In this document: positions 34,051 to 45,939 of the stretch, in pieces
Position numbering within the stretch: the first letter of the stretch is position 1
Layout: every line of letters begins with the position of its first letter
Source: Setophaga petechia
Taxonomy: Eukaryota > Chordata > Aves > Passeriformes > Parulidae
Assembly (NCBI GenBank): GCA_024362935.1
Contig: JANCRA010000010.1
Coordinates: forward strand, 12,330,501-12,394,500
Direction: 5' to 3'
Length of the DNA: 64,000 nt
Translations under genes and position numbers: made by a program
The notes under the pieces: model-generated
What the model was told of the DNA's origin: nothing
Seen by the model: the letters and a program-made list of their open reading frames with translations, nothing else
Database searches by the model: none

Positions 34051-36180
34051 CCAGGAATCCTTTCCTGCAGCCAGCATGGGAGCTGCTTTCCTGCTGCTCC
34101 CAAATAAATGTGCTAAATGTGCCCAGCCATCCTGGCATGAGGAGGGGCACTTCTGCCAAGGTCACCTCACTCAGTGTCTGCTGAGACAAGTGCTAGGATG
34201 TGGCTCTGTTGTTTGTAAACTACTTTTCCATGCAGTCCACAGACCTGCTCAAACTGAAGCAATCAAGATGTCCAGCAAAAGCATGACAAGTAATTTACCA
34301 CCCTGGCTACTTGCATGTTAAAAAACCCCCAAGGTTCATTTCTTGGCATTCACTTTAAGCCTTCTTGAACTATAACTAATTTTTCTGGTCTTTCTTTCTG
34401 TATTATTTTCTTCTGCTTCTCCTGATATCATGTGTATTATTATGTAAAATAAATAAGTGCATGAAATTGAGTAAAAAAATAATGGAAAAGGGTTTGTTGC
34501 AGGAGTTCCCCCTTGAAGCCTCCATCTCCTCCTACAGATTCCACATAAAAGCCTCTTGAGGAAGATAATAGAATAACAAGCCAGGCTACTGAAGTGGGGA
34601 ACAATCAGGAATCAAGTAAGATGGAAAATGGAAAAAATAGTAATAATAAAAACAAGAATGAAAATGATATTTCAACAGTATTGGTGCTGAACAGATCACA
34701 GTTTTTAAGCCATAAGTGTGGTTTTCAAATGATAATAAAAATAATTAACTTCAAGGCTCTTCCTTATTCTTCCACCCTTTGCTCCCACCTACAGAATCTC
34801 ACCTCTCTCTTTGACAAAAAAGCCAATTTTATCATGTTGTTTTTATTCTCAGCAGTTTCAAGGCCTGGGCTGTGGATTTCATGAATGGGTGGTAAGTTTG
34901 GCTGAGGACAAGGCTCTATGGGGATTCTTCTTTCCCTCCATTTTCTTCACAAAGGCTTGTTGAAAAAAATCTATATTTTGAAATATGACCCTTTCCTTCA
35001 TGCAATGCAGCGCAGTAATTCCCAGGTCTCTACCTCTTTTTCTTTGATACCAGGGAAGAGGAGGGGTTTGGTACAGCTTTGTTCCTGACTAGAAGAAGAG
35101 AAGTGCTTTTTTTTCACAAGGATTATTCATTTCAAATAGGTCAGCCTGTTTAATCCTCCCCTTTGTGTCTGCCACAAGTCCTCCCCACCAGGGCCAACTG
35201 GGAAACACCTTTCACAGGGACTTGCTACCAGCATCTCTCTCCTGAGGTGCTGGGGCCCTGCACACCAGCCAGGGCTGCTCATGGCAGATCAGAAGGATCA
35301 AAGCTCTCACACACAGTGCAGGAGTGGGATTTTGAGGGAAAACCTTTAAAGGAGAGTTTTCAGAAACAGCACAGTCCCCTCTTCTCTGCTCTTGGAATGT
35401 GCGTCCAAAGCAGGAAGGCTGAGGTTTAAATTTTTGGATGAACCATTGTTTGGGCTTAAAATTGGTGAATTTGAGGGATGGGTAATAGCTGGCATGGCTT
35501 TGCTATTATTGCCAATAATATTATTATTCTATTCTTGCTGTGCTTTGGCCCAAGAAGTGAGCCAGTAATCCATCTCTTGGGAATGATTTCTTTTGTAGAT
35601 TTTCACAATGGAGCCAGGTGCTTCTTTGAGAAGCAAAGAAACATTTCTACACAAGGCATGGTTGAAAATGTGGTTCCCAGAATGTGGTCAGCATTGAGGA
35701 GCTTCCTACTTACAGTTCCCCAAACTGCCTTTTACAGAAAACCCATTGCCTGAAAAAACCTTTGCTCTTTCACACCCCACATAGCATCCACTCACTTTTT
35801 GGTATTCTGTATTCTGCTTAACAGGCACCACTGTCAAGTCTCTCATGAAGGCTTTACAAGCTCAGTTGGTCTCCCAAGAAATGTCTCAGTCAGCTGTGAC
35901 TTGTACCAGGCCATAGCCTTAGTCAGTGTCCTCTGCAGTTTCAGGTCTCTTGCTCCTCCTGATTGCTCACAACCATGCTAGAATTTTATGCAAGATCTCT
36001 GGTGACACATCTACTGGCACTCACCTTTGAACACGACATGCAATGACTCAGCTAAGTCTTGCAGCACAAAGCCAGCTTGCTGATTTGAAAAAATAAATTA
36101 TGAATACGTTGGTTTTCTTAAAATATGAGATCTGCTTTTGTTGTAATCCTTAATGCATCACTGCCCTAGCAAGGAGCAGC
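34051..36180. other. Single-copy intergenic DNA
   Basis: An A-rich, AAT-rich stretch at about 34610-34750 is low in complexity. Elsewhere the sequence is ordinary, with frames up to 106 codons and no recognised product. Confidence 0.5.
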
Positions 36181-36510
36181 ATTAGTGGTGTGTGAGCAGG
36201 AGTGCGTGTGGTGCACGCAGCCCTTGGAGCCGGGGGGATCGATTCCCTACCTGGGAGGAAAATGCCTTGTTATAAAGGGCAGCTCTGAGAGGGATGGGGA
36301 GGGGAGGGAGTGGAGGTTGGAAGGGGGAGTTTTCAGCTTCCTTCCTGCTGGCTGAGCTCGGCAGAGCATGTCCGGGGAGTGGAGCTGGGGTTTCACAGCT
36401 CACAGCAAGCGCTGCTCCAGCCTGGCAGCGCCTGCTCCCGGTGCACCCAGGTGGAGCTCAGGATGCACGCTGCTCCTTGGGGCTGTGATCTGTCAATTCC
36501 TCTACCTCAG
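36181..36510 (+). promoter_or_regulatory. GC-richer segment with TATA-like box, possible promoter
   Basis: This block is richer in G and C and in CpG than its surroundings (GTGCGTGTGGTGCACGCAG, GAGCCGGGGGGATCGATTCC, CAAGCGCTGCTCC). It contains TTATAAAGGGC at about 36270-36280, followed by a purine-rich GGGATGGGGAGGGGAGGG run. A TATA box plus GC-rich downstream DNA could mark a noncoding-RNA promoter. No convincing first exon with a strong splice donor is seen. Low confidence. Confidence 0.2.
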
Positions 36511-36777
36511 TGCTCCCAGACAGCCTTTTCCATCACTGAGCTTCTTTCTCCAGAACCTTCAGCCCCATGCCACAGAGGCAATGTGCCTAAGCATGGGACA
36601 GAGCAGGGAACTCATCCTCTTGGCTGCCTGAGTGAGTCAAACATGGTGAGACTGAAAGGAGCAGGACATCTTTGTGATTCAGATATGGGGCTGTTTGCCT
36701 ATCCAGACTTCTCAGGGCTCTCTTCCACTGCTAAAACTGAAAAAAAGAAAAGTAAAATTCAATAATGCATTTGATTT
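36511..36777. repeat. Tandem duplication, copy 1 (272-bp period)
   Basis: Starts TGCTCCCAGACAGCC and ends AATAATGCATTTGATTT. The next 267 bp repeat it from 36783 with about 25 differences (roughly 90% identity), including two compensating 1-bp indels. A 5-bp spacer, GATAA, lies between the copies. A 151-codon plus-strand frame overlapping this copy is broken in copy 2, which argues against coding. Confidence 0.93.
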
Positions 36778-36782
36778 GATAA

Positions 36783-37049
36783 TGCTCCCAGACAGCCTTT
36801 TCCATCACTGAGCTTCTTTCTCCAGAACCTTCAGCCCCATACCATTGAGGCAATGTGCCTAAGGATGGGACAGGGCAGGGACTCCTCCTCTTGGCTGCCT
36901 GAGTGAGTCAAACATGGTGAGACTGAGAAGGGTAGGAGATCTTTGTGACTGAGACATGGGGCTATTTACCTATCTAGACTTCTCAGGGCTCTCTTCCACT
37001 GCTGAAACTAAAAGAAAAGAACAGTAAAATTTGATAATGCATTTGATTT
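36783..37049. repeat. Tandem duplication, copy 2 (272-bp period)
   Basis: Second unit of the head-to-tail pair. The first ~57 bp are identical to copy 1; differences increase toward the 3' half, with several substitutions and an A-rich tract that differs by an insertion. The family is unknown, and the unit does not recur elsewhere in the window. Confidence 0.93.
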
Positions 37050-38985
37050 CCTCACTCAGCTGAGCTCACAATCAGCATAGGCTGCCAGTTCCTTGTTACA
37101 GAAAAATACCCAGCTGGCTTGGCCCTGTTTACACCATCATACATGTTTGGCACAGCTGGAGGATGGCCGTGTCACCCTCAAAACAAATTTTTTTGGCATG
37201 ACCCTTGAATGCTTTTGCTTGGTATTTTGCCTTTAAAACAGAGAGAGGATTAAAAAAAAGTACTTTACCCTGGGGTGCCATCAGATGCTAATAAAATCTT
37301 TAATTAATTCAGATTCGGATGGGCTCACATTTCTCTCGCTAGCTCACAACTTCAATCAAGTTTTTTTTCTTTTTGTGATGCTGCTTTCATGCCACTTTTC
37401 ACTGCATTTCTGCTTTATCTGGAATTGTGCTATACGGGCATATTGGCAGGGAAGGCTGGGATGAAAGGGGACTAGGATGAGAGAAATCATTAGCAGAGGA
37501 TGTATTTTCTGGGGTTTTTGGAAGAAACCTTTTCCAGAAGAAAACCCAAAAGGTCCTATTGCTGTTATGAATCCCATAGGAGCTCTTTAATACAGACAAT
37601 TTGCCTGATTGGGCTGCACTGGTCTCAAGCATTAGAGAGAGACAAATCACTCTTAAGAAACATTAAATCAAATAAGATAGGAAGAAAACTTGATAACGTG
37701 AAATGAATTCTGCAAAATTAAAACATCTGCTGAATGTTCACTTCATAATAAAGCGATAATCTCTCTGAAATGGAGCCTGTCTCATTGCCAGTTTAACAAC
37801 TGGTGTGGATGGTGTGATCTAACACTGGTTAACTGAAAAGAAGTAAGTGATACATATTCTTTATTAGCCCCAGTAAGAAAAAAGCCTCTCTCTGCTGTGC
37901 TGTCAGTCCTTCCAGGGTCAATCTCCCCATTCATGTGCCATCCCCTGGATGAAAGATTTATTGTATAGGATACAGAAACTGTTCCAACACTGAAAGGGAA
38001 GCATTTCAGACACCTTTTTCCAAAGATAAATAGAGGAGTTTCTCTGGGAGCTAATAGTCTAAAGATGGAGGCAGGGAATAGATGTATTCCAGCCCAGGGA
38101 GAGGCTGCACAACCCAAGATCACATTCCCAGGGCTCCCACCCCAGCTCTGCTGGCCAGAGGCTCCCTGGGTGCTGGTGAGCAGAACAGGGGATGGCCAGG
38201 GTGGGCACTGCATGCAGAGTGAGGAGGGCACTTAGGAAGGGCTGATTCCATTCACAGACTTTCACATCACTTCCTGCTTCAGCACCTTGCTGGAACAAGG
38301 AGGATAACCTGACCTGGAGTCTCTTCTACTCTTAAATGGTTGATCAATAAGCCCAGGAAGGAAATAGAAAGCATGTGGTTGAATTTCCTTAAAATATACA
38401 TGTAGCCATGCTTGGCAGGCAGGGATTGAGTTCAGAGCTCAGCAGACTGGGCAGCATTTCCAGCTCCCTCCCTCCCACAGTGCTGCCTCTGTCCCCTGGC
38501 CCTGAGTTGCCCTGCCCCTGGGATGCTGCAGGGAGCTGCAGTCTTTCTTTCTTCCAGGCTCTGGACACAACTCCTGCATGGAATAGAGGGGTTCAGCTGC
38601 AGGAGAAATGCCATTCTTCCCTGATGCTTTTGGGATCATGAATGCACCTTCACCTGATTTGCTGGGGATGACCACGAGGTGATCTACCCTGCTCTTGCAG
38701 TCTTGCAGCAGAATACAGAGCATTGCCTGCTGCATAAACACAGTGCCATGGTCTGGGGCAATATTATAATTGAACACATATAACAGATTATTATCCATGT
38801 GATGTGCAGCATGGAGCTGCAGCACTCCCTATCCTATCCCAGCAGAGCGAAGCCAGGGACTCTTTCTAAAGCATCCATACAAGCAGGAAATGTAAGCAAA
38901 AGGCTCTCAAAATAGTAATAATAACACAACATATCTCTAGGGCTGACAAGTGTGTTGAGTGCTGCAGTTTCATCCGTAATCTGTC
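37050..38985. other. Single-copy intergenic DNA
   Basis: AT-rich patches at about 37230-37330 (AAAATCTTTAATTAATTCAG, ATTCGGATGGG) and 37690-37760 (CATAATAAAGCGATAATC) could be small conserved elements. GC-richer DNA follows at 38080-38640, with frames up to 149 codons and no recognised product. Confidence 0.45.
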
Positions 38986-38989
38986 ATAA

Positions 38990-39140
38990 AATCAGACAGT
39001 TCTATCAATGGGGAAATAAACAGTCGGGATAATAAAAGGTGAGTGCTGAATAGCAACCCTTCAGCTCCCTCCAGGCTTTATTAGGATAATTGATTTTGGA
39101 ACATTAATAAGGATATTGATTAGCTTTAAGGAATTGAAAC
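38990..39140. promoter_or_regulatory. Candidate conserved noncoding element
   Basis: AACAGTCGGGATAATAAAAGG, then CAGGCTTTATTAGGATAATTG, then AACATTAATAAGGATATTGA. Repeated TTA.TAAGGAT-type words without a tandem period, a retained CpG and high complexity suggest constraint. Not testable here. Confidence 0.3.
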
Positions 39141-40870
39141 TCAGGGAGCTGGGGAGGAGGGAGCTGCTGCTCTTGGCCACAGACTGTGGTGGATCAGGAG
39201 CCCTGGTATGAAGAGCTGATCAGTTGTGCCAAAGGATTAGCTTTTGTCTTTGACATGAATTAGGACAGAGATCCTGCAAGTGTGCCACCCACAGCATGAG
39301 GACCTGGGAAATTACAGAGCAAGAGTGCTTCCAACACCACGAGGCTTGTCCTGTTAGTGGGACCCTCACAGGCAATTTCCATCTGGTGATTCAGCACTTC
39401 AGCAGAGCCACGGCTCAGCCACAGCGGGGCTTGGGGGAAGGAGAGTCAAGCAGGAGGTCTGTGTGGAGGAGGCTTCCATGCAGCAAGGAACTGATTAGAT
39501 CAGGAGTGTAATCAGCTCCCTGAACTTGCAAAGTGAGGTTTCACTGATCAGTGAATTTCCAGGCTGAAAGAGAACTCTCATAAATATGGAATTTCACTTT
39601 CTTTCTTTTCAAGATCAAGTGGTTTCGCGTGATTATTTTTTTCCTTGCAGAGTTAAAGCCCTGACTCCCTGATACATTATAGAAGAAGGAGATTGTTTCC
39701 AGCCATTGAGTGAACAAAGTCATGGGCATCATGTTCACTCTCCCAGTAAAATAATAGCCTTGAGAAATGCTACAGCATGTGGCAAAATCAGAGCGAGCCT
39801 GCATTTTACATACTGTTGTGATTTAACAGAAGTGTCAGGTGGCTTCTCAGGCTCTTGTTTGGATTGATTTAAAGATGAACCTGGACCTGAACATGGCTGC
39901 TGGCCAGATTGCCTGTATCATATCTTGAACTTGCAAATTTTTACATTAAATACCCTACAAAAACATAAGCAAATGTTTAAAGCATTTTCATATCACTAGA
40001 GACAATGTGGAATTAAATAAATTCAGGGGTAGAAGCTGCCAGGACCAGCTTTGTGTCTCAAAATTTTCTAAACTTGTGTGTACACCAGAATTTGAACATC
40101 TTCTTTAATGGATCTCCCGAGACTGCAAGATACTAATTTTTGAGCGTGAACCTTTCAGTAGTTTCTTATTGATGCACAGGTAATTTACATGGTCCCCCTG
40201 GAGCAACCAATGACCCTAACAGAATCCTACCAGAGGAAAAAAAATCTCCTATTAATCTCAGGTATATCTGGACACAAGAATGGGTCCATTAGGAAGTGGT
40301 TAACAAATTAGGTTAGGAAATGCCTAACAAATTATGAAATGCAAATACAGCAAAAAACGGCAGCCAAAGGTGCCTGTTTCTGAATTAAAATATTGCATTT
40401 TCACCTTTTAGCCAATCTGCTCACCACCTGGGATGAACAGACCAAAGTCAATGGGAGTTATGCTCCAACTCCAGCCTTTTGAGGAGTTATTGAAGGACTT
40501 TTAGCATTTCCTCCAAGAGCTCCACCTTCAATACCCAGCACAGCTGCGGGTGACCCCTGTGCTCTCTTACCATTCACAAAGAGTGAGATCTGAGGCTTTT
40601 CCTTGCTCCACCATTCCCTTTATGCCCCAGGGATGAGGGAGATGCTTTTGTCCTGCTGCTGCACGTGGGCACAGAGAGCAGCACTGGGGCAGGAGAGGCT
40701 CATGGCTCCTGGCTGGGCTGCTTTGTCTCTGCCTCTGAGCAGCACTCACGTCCAGGCAGCACGCACAAGGAGCAGCTGATGTCCACGGGTTTTTTTTCCC
40801 CCCTCCTTCAGCTTGTCTTGTATCTTGGTTCCCAAAAGTAGATAGAGAGCAGAATATTTGGAAGAATGAG
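39141..40870. other. Single-copy intergenic DNA, no gene seen
   Basis: Ordinary sequence. Frames up to 102 codons are not recognised. No repeats apart from a T8 run and C-rich patch near 40790-40803. Confidence 0.5.
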
Positions 40871-40975
40871 GCCATGGATAAAGATTATAATAGACAGGTA
40901 ATTATAATAAAGAAAGAATTATTAGATAACTGGATAGATAACCGGATGGATAGATGTGGAGAGAGATCTGATAGG
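40871..40975. repeat. Degenerate GATA/TAGA-rich low-complexity patch
   Basis: Contains TATAATAGACAGG, AATTATAATAAAG, TTAGATAACTGGATAGATAA and GGATGGATAGATG. It looks like an eroded tetranucleotide GATA/GATG microsatellite. Confidence 0.5.
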
Positions 40976-42090
40976 GTTTTTTCTCTTTTGCAAAGCCCTA
41001 AAATAAAGGAACTCTTGCACATACATAAATCATCTAGCTCTGGGATAGGAGCAAAGACAAGTTCCCATAGCAACAAGATCTATGCTGTAAAGCTGTGCTG
41101 CCCTTTGTTATGTATCATTGTGATATTTCTCTCAGACATGTCATTGGCAATTACCCACAGAAGGAGAGCTCAAATTGTGCAGGGGCCCAGCAGATCCACC
41201 TTACATTATTTTTCTGTAATTAATGAGATTATTGAATTTCCACACTAATAAAGCATGGCAAGGACTCTGAAAACAACTCCTCTCTGAGCCAATTCCGGGT
41301 GATTCCTCAGTGCAGCACCCCCACCCTGCACACACACACCTCTGCACAGACCTCGGTGAGGAAGAAAAAGGAGAGCAGGAGCCTTCTGTAGAGCTCTCCT
41401 GCTCTGCTATGAGTCAGCCCCAGCAGCATTGACGTTTCTGTGTTGCCAGGAGGTGAAACCCTGTGTAAATGTTCCTAAAAGCAGTTTTCAAGCTATTCAT
41501 CTTTGATAACATTGTTTCTTTATGAATGCTTGAGCTTCACTTAGCTGCCTATGCATCACTTTCTGACAGGTCTCCATCTATTCTGCTGCTGCCTGCATGC
41601 GGAAAGCTCCCTTTCAGACAAAGGAGAGGCACTTGGATCCCCTGGGAAGCTTGTTTTCCTCAAGTTTCCCTTCCAGAGGGCCCTATCCTGCAGGATGTGA
41701 CAGCACTGCCTGGCTGTGCAGCTCTGGGAGAGCCAGCTCAGGTCCTGCACAAATCAGGATGTCACCTGTGCACTGAGCTGCAATGATTCTGTGCTTGCTG
41801 CTCTGCTCTTGAGGGACAGGGCTTCCCCATCATCTCTCCTCCTCCCCCAGCCTCTCTCTGCTCCTTTCTTTTGCCTCTAATTATTTTTTAATATCCGAGG
41901 AGAAAGAAATATGTGGCGGGAGACAATTTTAGAGTAAGTACCCAGGAGGGGACTCTCAGGGATAAAAACCACGGTGGGGTCTGGTTCCTTTGTAATTGAG
42001 TGCACTGAGAAGGATGACCTTTGCCTTGTCATGCCTCCTTTGGAAAGAGGGGTCAGCATCCCCACGGGGCCAGCAGACCAACCCTGCATC
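40976..42090. other. Single-copy DNA with a small AT-rich element
   Basis: AT-rich piece at about 41195-41262 (TTCTGTAATTAATGAGATTA, CACACTAATAAAGC) might be a conserved element. CACACACACACC at about 41330-41340 is a very short CA tract. No gene is recognised. Confidence 0.4.
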
Positions 42091-42930
42091 CACTTGTAAA
42101 CACTTTAAGATCTTCTAATGCTACATTGATAGATAGCGAGATGAAACACACAGGACTTGTGCCAGCATATTGGAGAGTATTGAAGAGTCATTACCTCATT
42201 TTGCAGCTGGTTTTTCTGCAGTAATGCCTTTGTGGGTCTTTTAGAGATGCTTCCTGCTATTCATCTCCTTCAAAGGTTTCCAACGTGCATCTGCCTTCTC
42301 GGCTCCTGGAAGCATTTTGAAACTCTCCCACGACATGCGCTTTTTGGAGGCACAATGTTGCTAGGATCACTGAAAAGTCTTTCCCCTGCCTGTTCCCTTC
42401 CTTGCAATAACAATAATTTATTGGGAAGGTGCTTGCCAGGCCCTCAATCTCATGTGGGAGATGCAGGGAGACGAGGCCCCAAGGACTTGACATTCTCCAC
42501 AGACAGCAGCAGTTCAGGCAGAAAGTGCAATGGACAGCTGGGGGATGATCTGTCTTGGAGCACAACAACTTATCTTCCCACAGTGAGCCTGCCATGGCAG
42601 TTCCCCACTGCTCTCTCTCCACATGAGTTACTTTACTGTGCTGGGCTCTCAGAGAGCAGTTTCACAAAGAAATATTTTGCCTGTTTGCCTGTGGAGCATT
42701 CCCTTCCCCAAAATGTCCTCGACTATGTCCTCACAGAGCACTGTGGGGCAGAGCAACACAGCCAGCATGCCCTGATCCTGTTCCTCATTCCAGCACTGCC
42801 CTTTTTCAAACATTTTTCTCCTCCTGCCTTTGCAGCTCTTCTTGAAGAGAAAACTCTGATTTTTTTGGTTTTTTTCAGGCGCTCTAAGCTCTAACAGAGA
42901 AAAAACCTGAAATGGCATTTACACCCATCT
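42091..42930. other. Intergenic DNA with an unexplained 220-codon frame
   Basis: A plus-strand frame spans 42232-42894 without a stop. Its translation is rich in Leu, Ser, Pro and His, and shows no domain, signal peptide or motif I recognise. Other frames on both strands overlap it (minus 42257-42622 and 42649-42918). The 5' part near 42095-42240 is AT-rich and looks like a possible conserved noncoding piece. I do not call a gene. Confidence 0.4.
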
Positions 42931-44285
42931 TTTATTTCACTAGCCTAATTTCTCTCCTTCTTCTGTTCAGGTTTCTTTCTATTCCTTTCTTTCTACCTAC
43001 TCACCTACCCACCTATTGAGACTGTCTAATCTCTCCATGGCAATTCTCTCCATCTTTCCCAGACCAAAGTGGTGATGTTCTCATGTTCAAATGTGCTCTC
43101 TGTTCAAACTCAATTGCAAACCTGCCATTATTTCTCACAAGTTTTCCAGCTCCCTGTACTCCTGATAATGATCAGATAAATATCTATGCTCAACATCTCA
43201 CCATTCCTCTTGATGCAGCTTGCCAACTAATTGAAGAGCATCCTGTTTCCACGTGAGTATAGATTGAACATCTCAGTGAGTAACATAGCCAGGAGCAGGC
43301 TGCTGTAGCTACAGTTTGGTTAAACCTCCTTGTCCTGATTTATTGGCAAGTGTCAGGATTAGAAGAACCAATGCTACTTTCTTTAAAGCTGAAAAGAAAG
43401 TGTCAAATTGTGCTGCTTAAGAGCTGCATAATGTTGAATGTCTGCTGATATGACACAATATCCTGGAAAATTGCATAAAACATCTTAGACACACAGAGTA
43501 CAGCTTCCATTCACAGGGAACACCATCATGATGAATTGGTAAGTCATACCCTAAAGTTCAATGAAAGCAGATCTTCTTAAGGCTCCTCTCTAATTTCGAA
43601 GATTAATTGTTAATTTGCCCCATGCACATGTCTTTGTCAAACATGAGCACACACAGCCCTGCTTGCAGACCCTCAGGAAATGCTGCCTGACCAAGGAATA
43701 CATTTTCCTGAGCATCTCACTGCAATTCTAGGCTTAAGATATTTGTGTGAGGAGGAAACTGTACAGCGAGAACTGTTCAGAGCTTGACTATTGATTTAAG
43801 GCAGGTTAAATATCAAACACATCCCAAAGAGAAAAATGGGAGCACTAGTTTCCCCTACAATGAAATCTACTTCATAAACTCTGAGAGAGAGATGTAGTTT
43901 AGCAGTAAGGATCACAGAGGAATTCTGGTACTTCAGAAATAGTTTTTGTGTTCATTACATTTCTTGCATTTGGGGCCTGGGAGGGGAACAGGACCTGCTG
44001 GGCTTGGAGAGGGCAGCAACCCTGTGGGCTGGGACACAGCCTCCCTGCCTGCCTGCCTCTATCCTGGGAAGGGAAGAGATGCTCTGCAGCTGGCTTTGCT
44101 CCTGCCTTCATGTTGAGCCCAAGGGATCTGCTGTCAGCCTTGGCAATGCTCTGCACACCCAGCAGCAGCGTGCTCAGGCTGCCCAAACTGCTCCTCCCCA
44201 GCACAGAAACCCTCAGAGCCCAGCAGGATGTCTGCATTAGCTGATGGCTTTCCATCACATCCCAATTTTTAAATAATGTGCAACA
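42931..44285. other. Single-copy intergenic DNA
   Basis: Short TTTCTTTCTACCTACTCACC-type pyrimidine patch near 42980-43015. An AT-rich piece TTTCGAAGATTAATTGTTAA at about 43595-43614 could be a small regulatory element. GC-rich DNA at 43980-44240 has frames up to 129 codons with no recognised product. Confidence 0.45.
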
Positions 44286-44287
44286 CA

Positions 44288-44430
44288 ATGAATCAAGAAT
44301 CAGAGAACCACAAAATGGTTTGGTCTGGAAGATACCTTAAAAACCATCTCGCTCCAATCCCCCTGCCATGGGCAAGGACCATGACCAGATTTCCTGGAGC
44401 CCTGTCCAACCTGGCCTAGGAATTCCTAAA
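44288..44430 (-). mobile_element. CR1 LINE 3' end, minus orientation
   Basis: Reads AATCAAGAATCAGAGAACCA then AAATGGTTTGGTCTGGAAGA, ACCTTAAAAACCATCTCG, CCAATCCCCCTGCCATGGGC and TCCAACCTGGCC. This is the standard reverse-complement layout of an avian CR1 3' end: octamer tail, TGGTTTGGGTTGGAAGG block, CCCTGCCATGGGCAGGG block, CCAACCTGGCC block. The element therefore lies on the minus strand with its tail at about 44288. It is 5'-truncated near 44430 and moderately diverged. Confidence 0.85.
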
Positions 44431-45890
44431 GGGCTGATTGCCAGGCTGAGCTGACATGATAGGAAAAATCATTCTATCCAGAAATTGGTTTTTATCTCCC
44501 TACCCTGAAAAAATCCATTCTGTTAGGCACTGCTGGGACTGAATGTTATGCCACAAGGACCTCTGGTCTGATCAGTACAACAAACTTTATGTTAAACAAA
44601 ACATAAATCAAAATTAAAACAAGCCCTTTGACATGAGAGTCTCTTGAGACTGGACTGGGGGGGAGCTCAGACCCAGCAGCTGCCTCCTCCTGTCTTGCTG
44701 CACACAGAGACCATCACTGGACAAATGGTGCAAATTGAGCTTTGCCCAGCATCTTCTTTTTTTGAGCCATGTTTCCAGTGTAGCTTAAAACCAAGCATGG
44801 AAAACTACATCATTCTTTGCAAAAGAAAACATTCCACAGGGATTCCTTCAGGATTAAATTAAACTTTCTAGACCAGCACTGTTTGTTCTGAAGTTCATTG
44901 ATATTTTGTGGACAACCTGTTAGGTCATCTAAATTAGAAAACTCATCTAATTGAAAATTCATTTGGAGAAGAAAAATAAAAATCTGTTATTCCCAATGTA
45001 ACCACTCATCCCTTCCTGTATTCTTTGTTCCACAGCTAAAATTGGGCAAAAATTTGCATAATTCAGGAATGCATTTCAGTCTTGACAAATCTGCATTCTC
45101 AGTTTTATGTAGTTTTGTCAAAGTTCTTCCAAACTGTTCCACCTTCAATTTACCTCTGGCCTTTACTGTTTTACCTCCTCCCTTGGCTCCTGCAAACTAT
45201 TACTTCAAAAAGAAAACACAAACAGATGACAATTTTCTATGAACCTTTCTGCTCAGACCTTCGATTAACCTTTCCCTTTGTACATAAAAACACCAATAAA
45301 ATATAATCTCCCCCTGGGATCCTGCAGAGATTTGTTCTTTTTTGACCTAATACACAGGTTTTAGCCCAAATGTGTTTCACTTACTGCTTACCTTTGTTTT
45401 CTTTCTTCTCTTCTCACAAGGCTTGTCAGAAAAACCCTGAAAATTCCTCCAAATTATAAATATTTTTTGACATATTTTTCCAATTGCTTAGTTAGTGTGT
45501 TTAGCTGTTGTGTGAGGAGAAGGGATCAAGAGCCTGTGAAAGGGAGAGTGCAGTGAAATATCAGGCTGATAAGTGATAATGTTCCCTCCAGGTACTGCAA
45601 GTGCAGAGATATTCTGACACTCATTGCTTCCTGCTCCTTGTTAATAAAGTTGGTTCCTGCTGAGCCTGGTGAGTGTCTGTGAGCCAGCCTCCCCTCAGCC
45701 AGGAGTTTAATGGGGCTGTTTTCCTGGCTAATCAGGCAGGCTGAGGCTGTGGGCTCCAAGGCAGGTGGGCTCCCAGCTGGCCAAGCAGGATTTTAAGTGG
45801 GAGGGGGACAGAAGCTGTGCTAAGGCAGGGGCAGGGATGGGAAGGGCTCCCACAGGCTGGTGGGTGTTTGCTTCAGCACAGTGGAAAACA
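44431..45890. other. Single-copy intergenic DNA, no gene seen
   Basis: Ordinary AT-leaning sequence; no repeats are recognised. Frames under 80 codons. Confidence 0.5.
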
Positions 45891-45939
45891 GGGATGGGAT
45901 GGGATGGGATGGGATGGGATGGGATGGGATGGGATGGGA
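45891..45939 (+). repeat. (GGGAT)9 pentanucleotide microsatellite
   Basis: Nine perfect GGGAT units followed by GGGA. The plus strand has ten GGG runs separated by two bases, which satisfies the G-quadruplex pattern several times over. The lack of interruptions suggests recent expansion. Confidence 0.97.
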
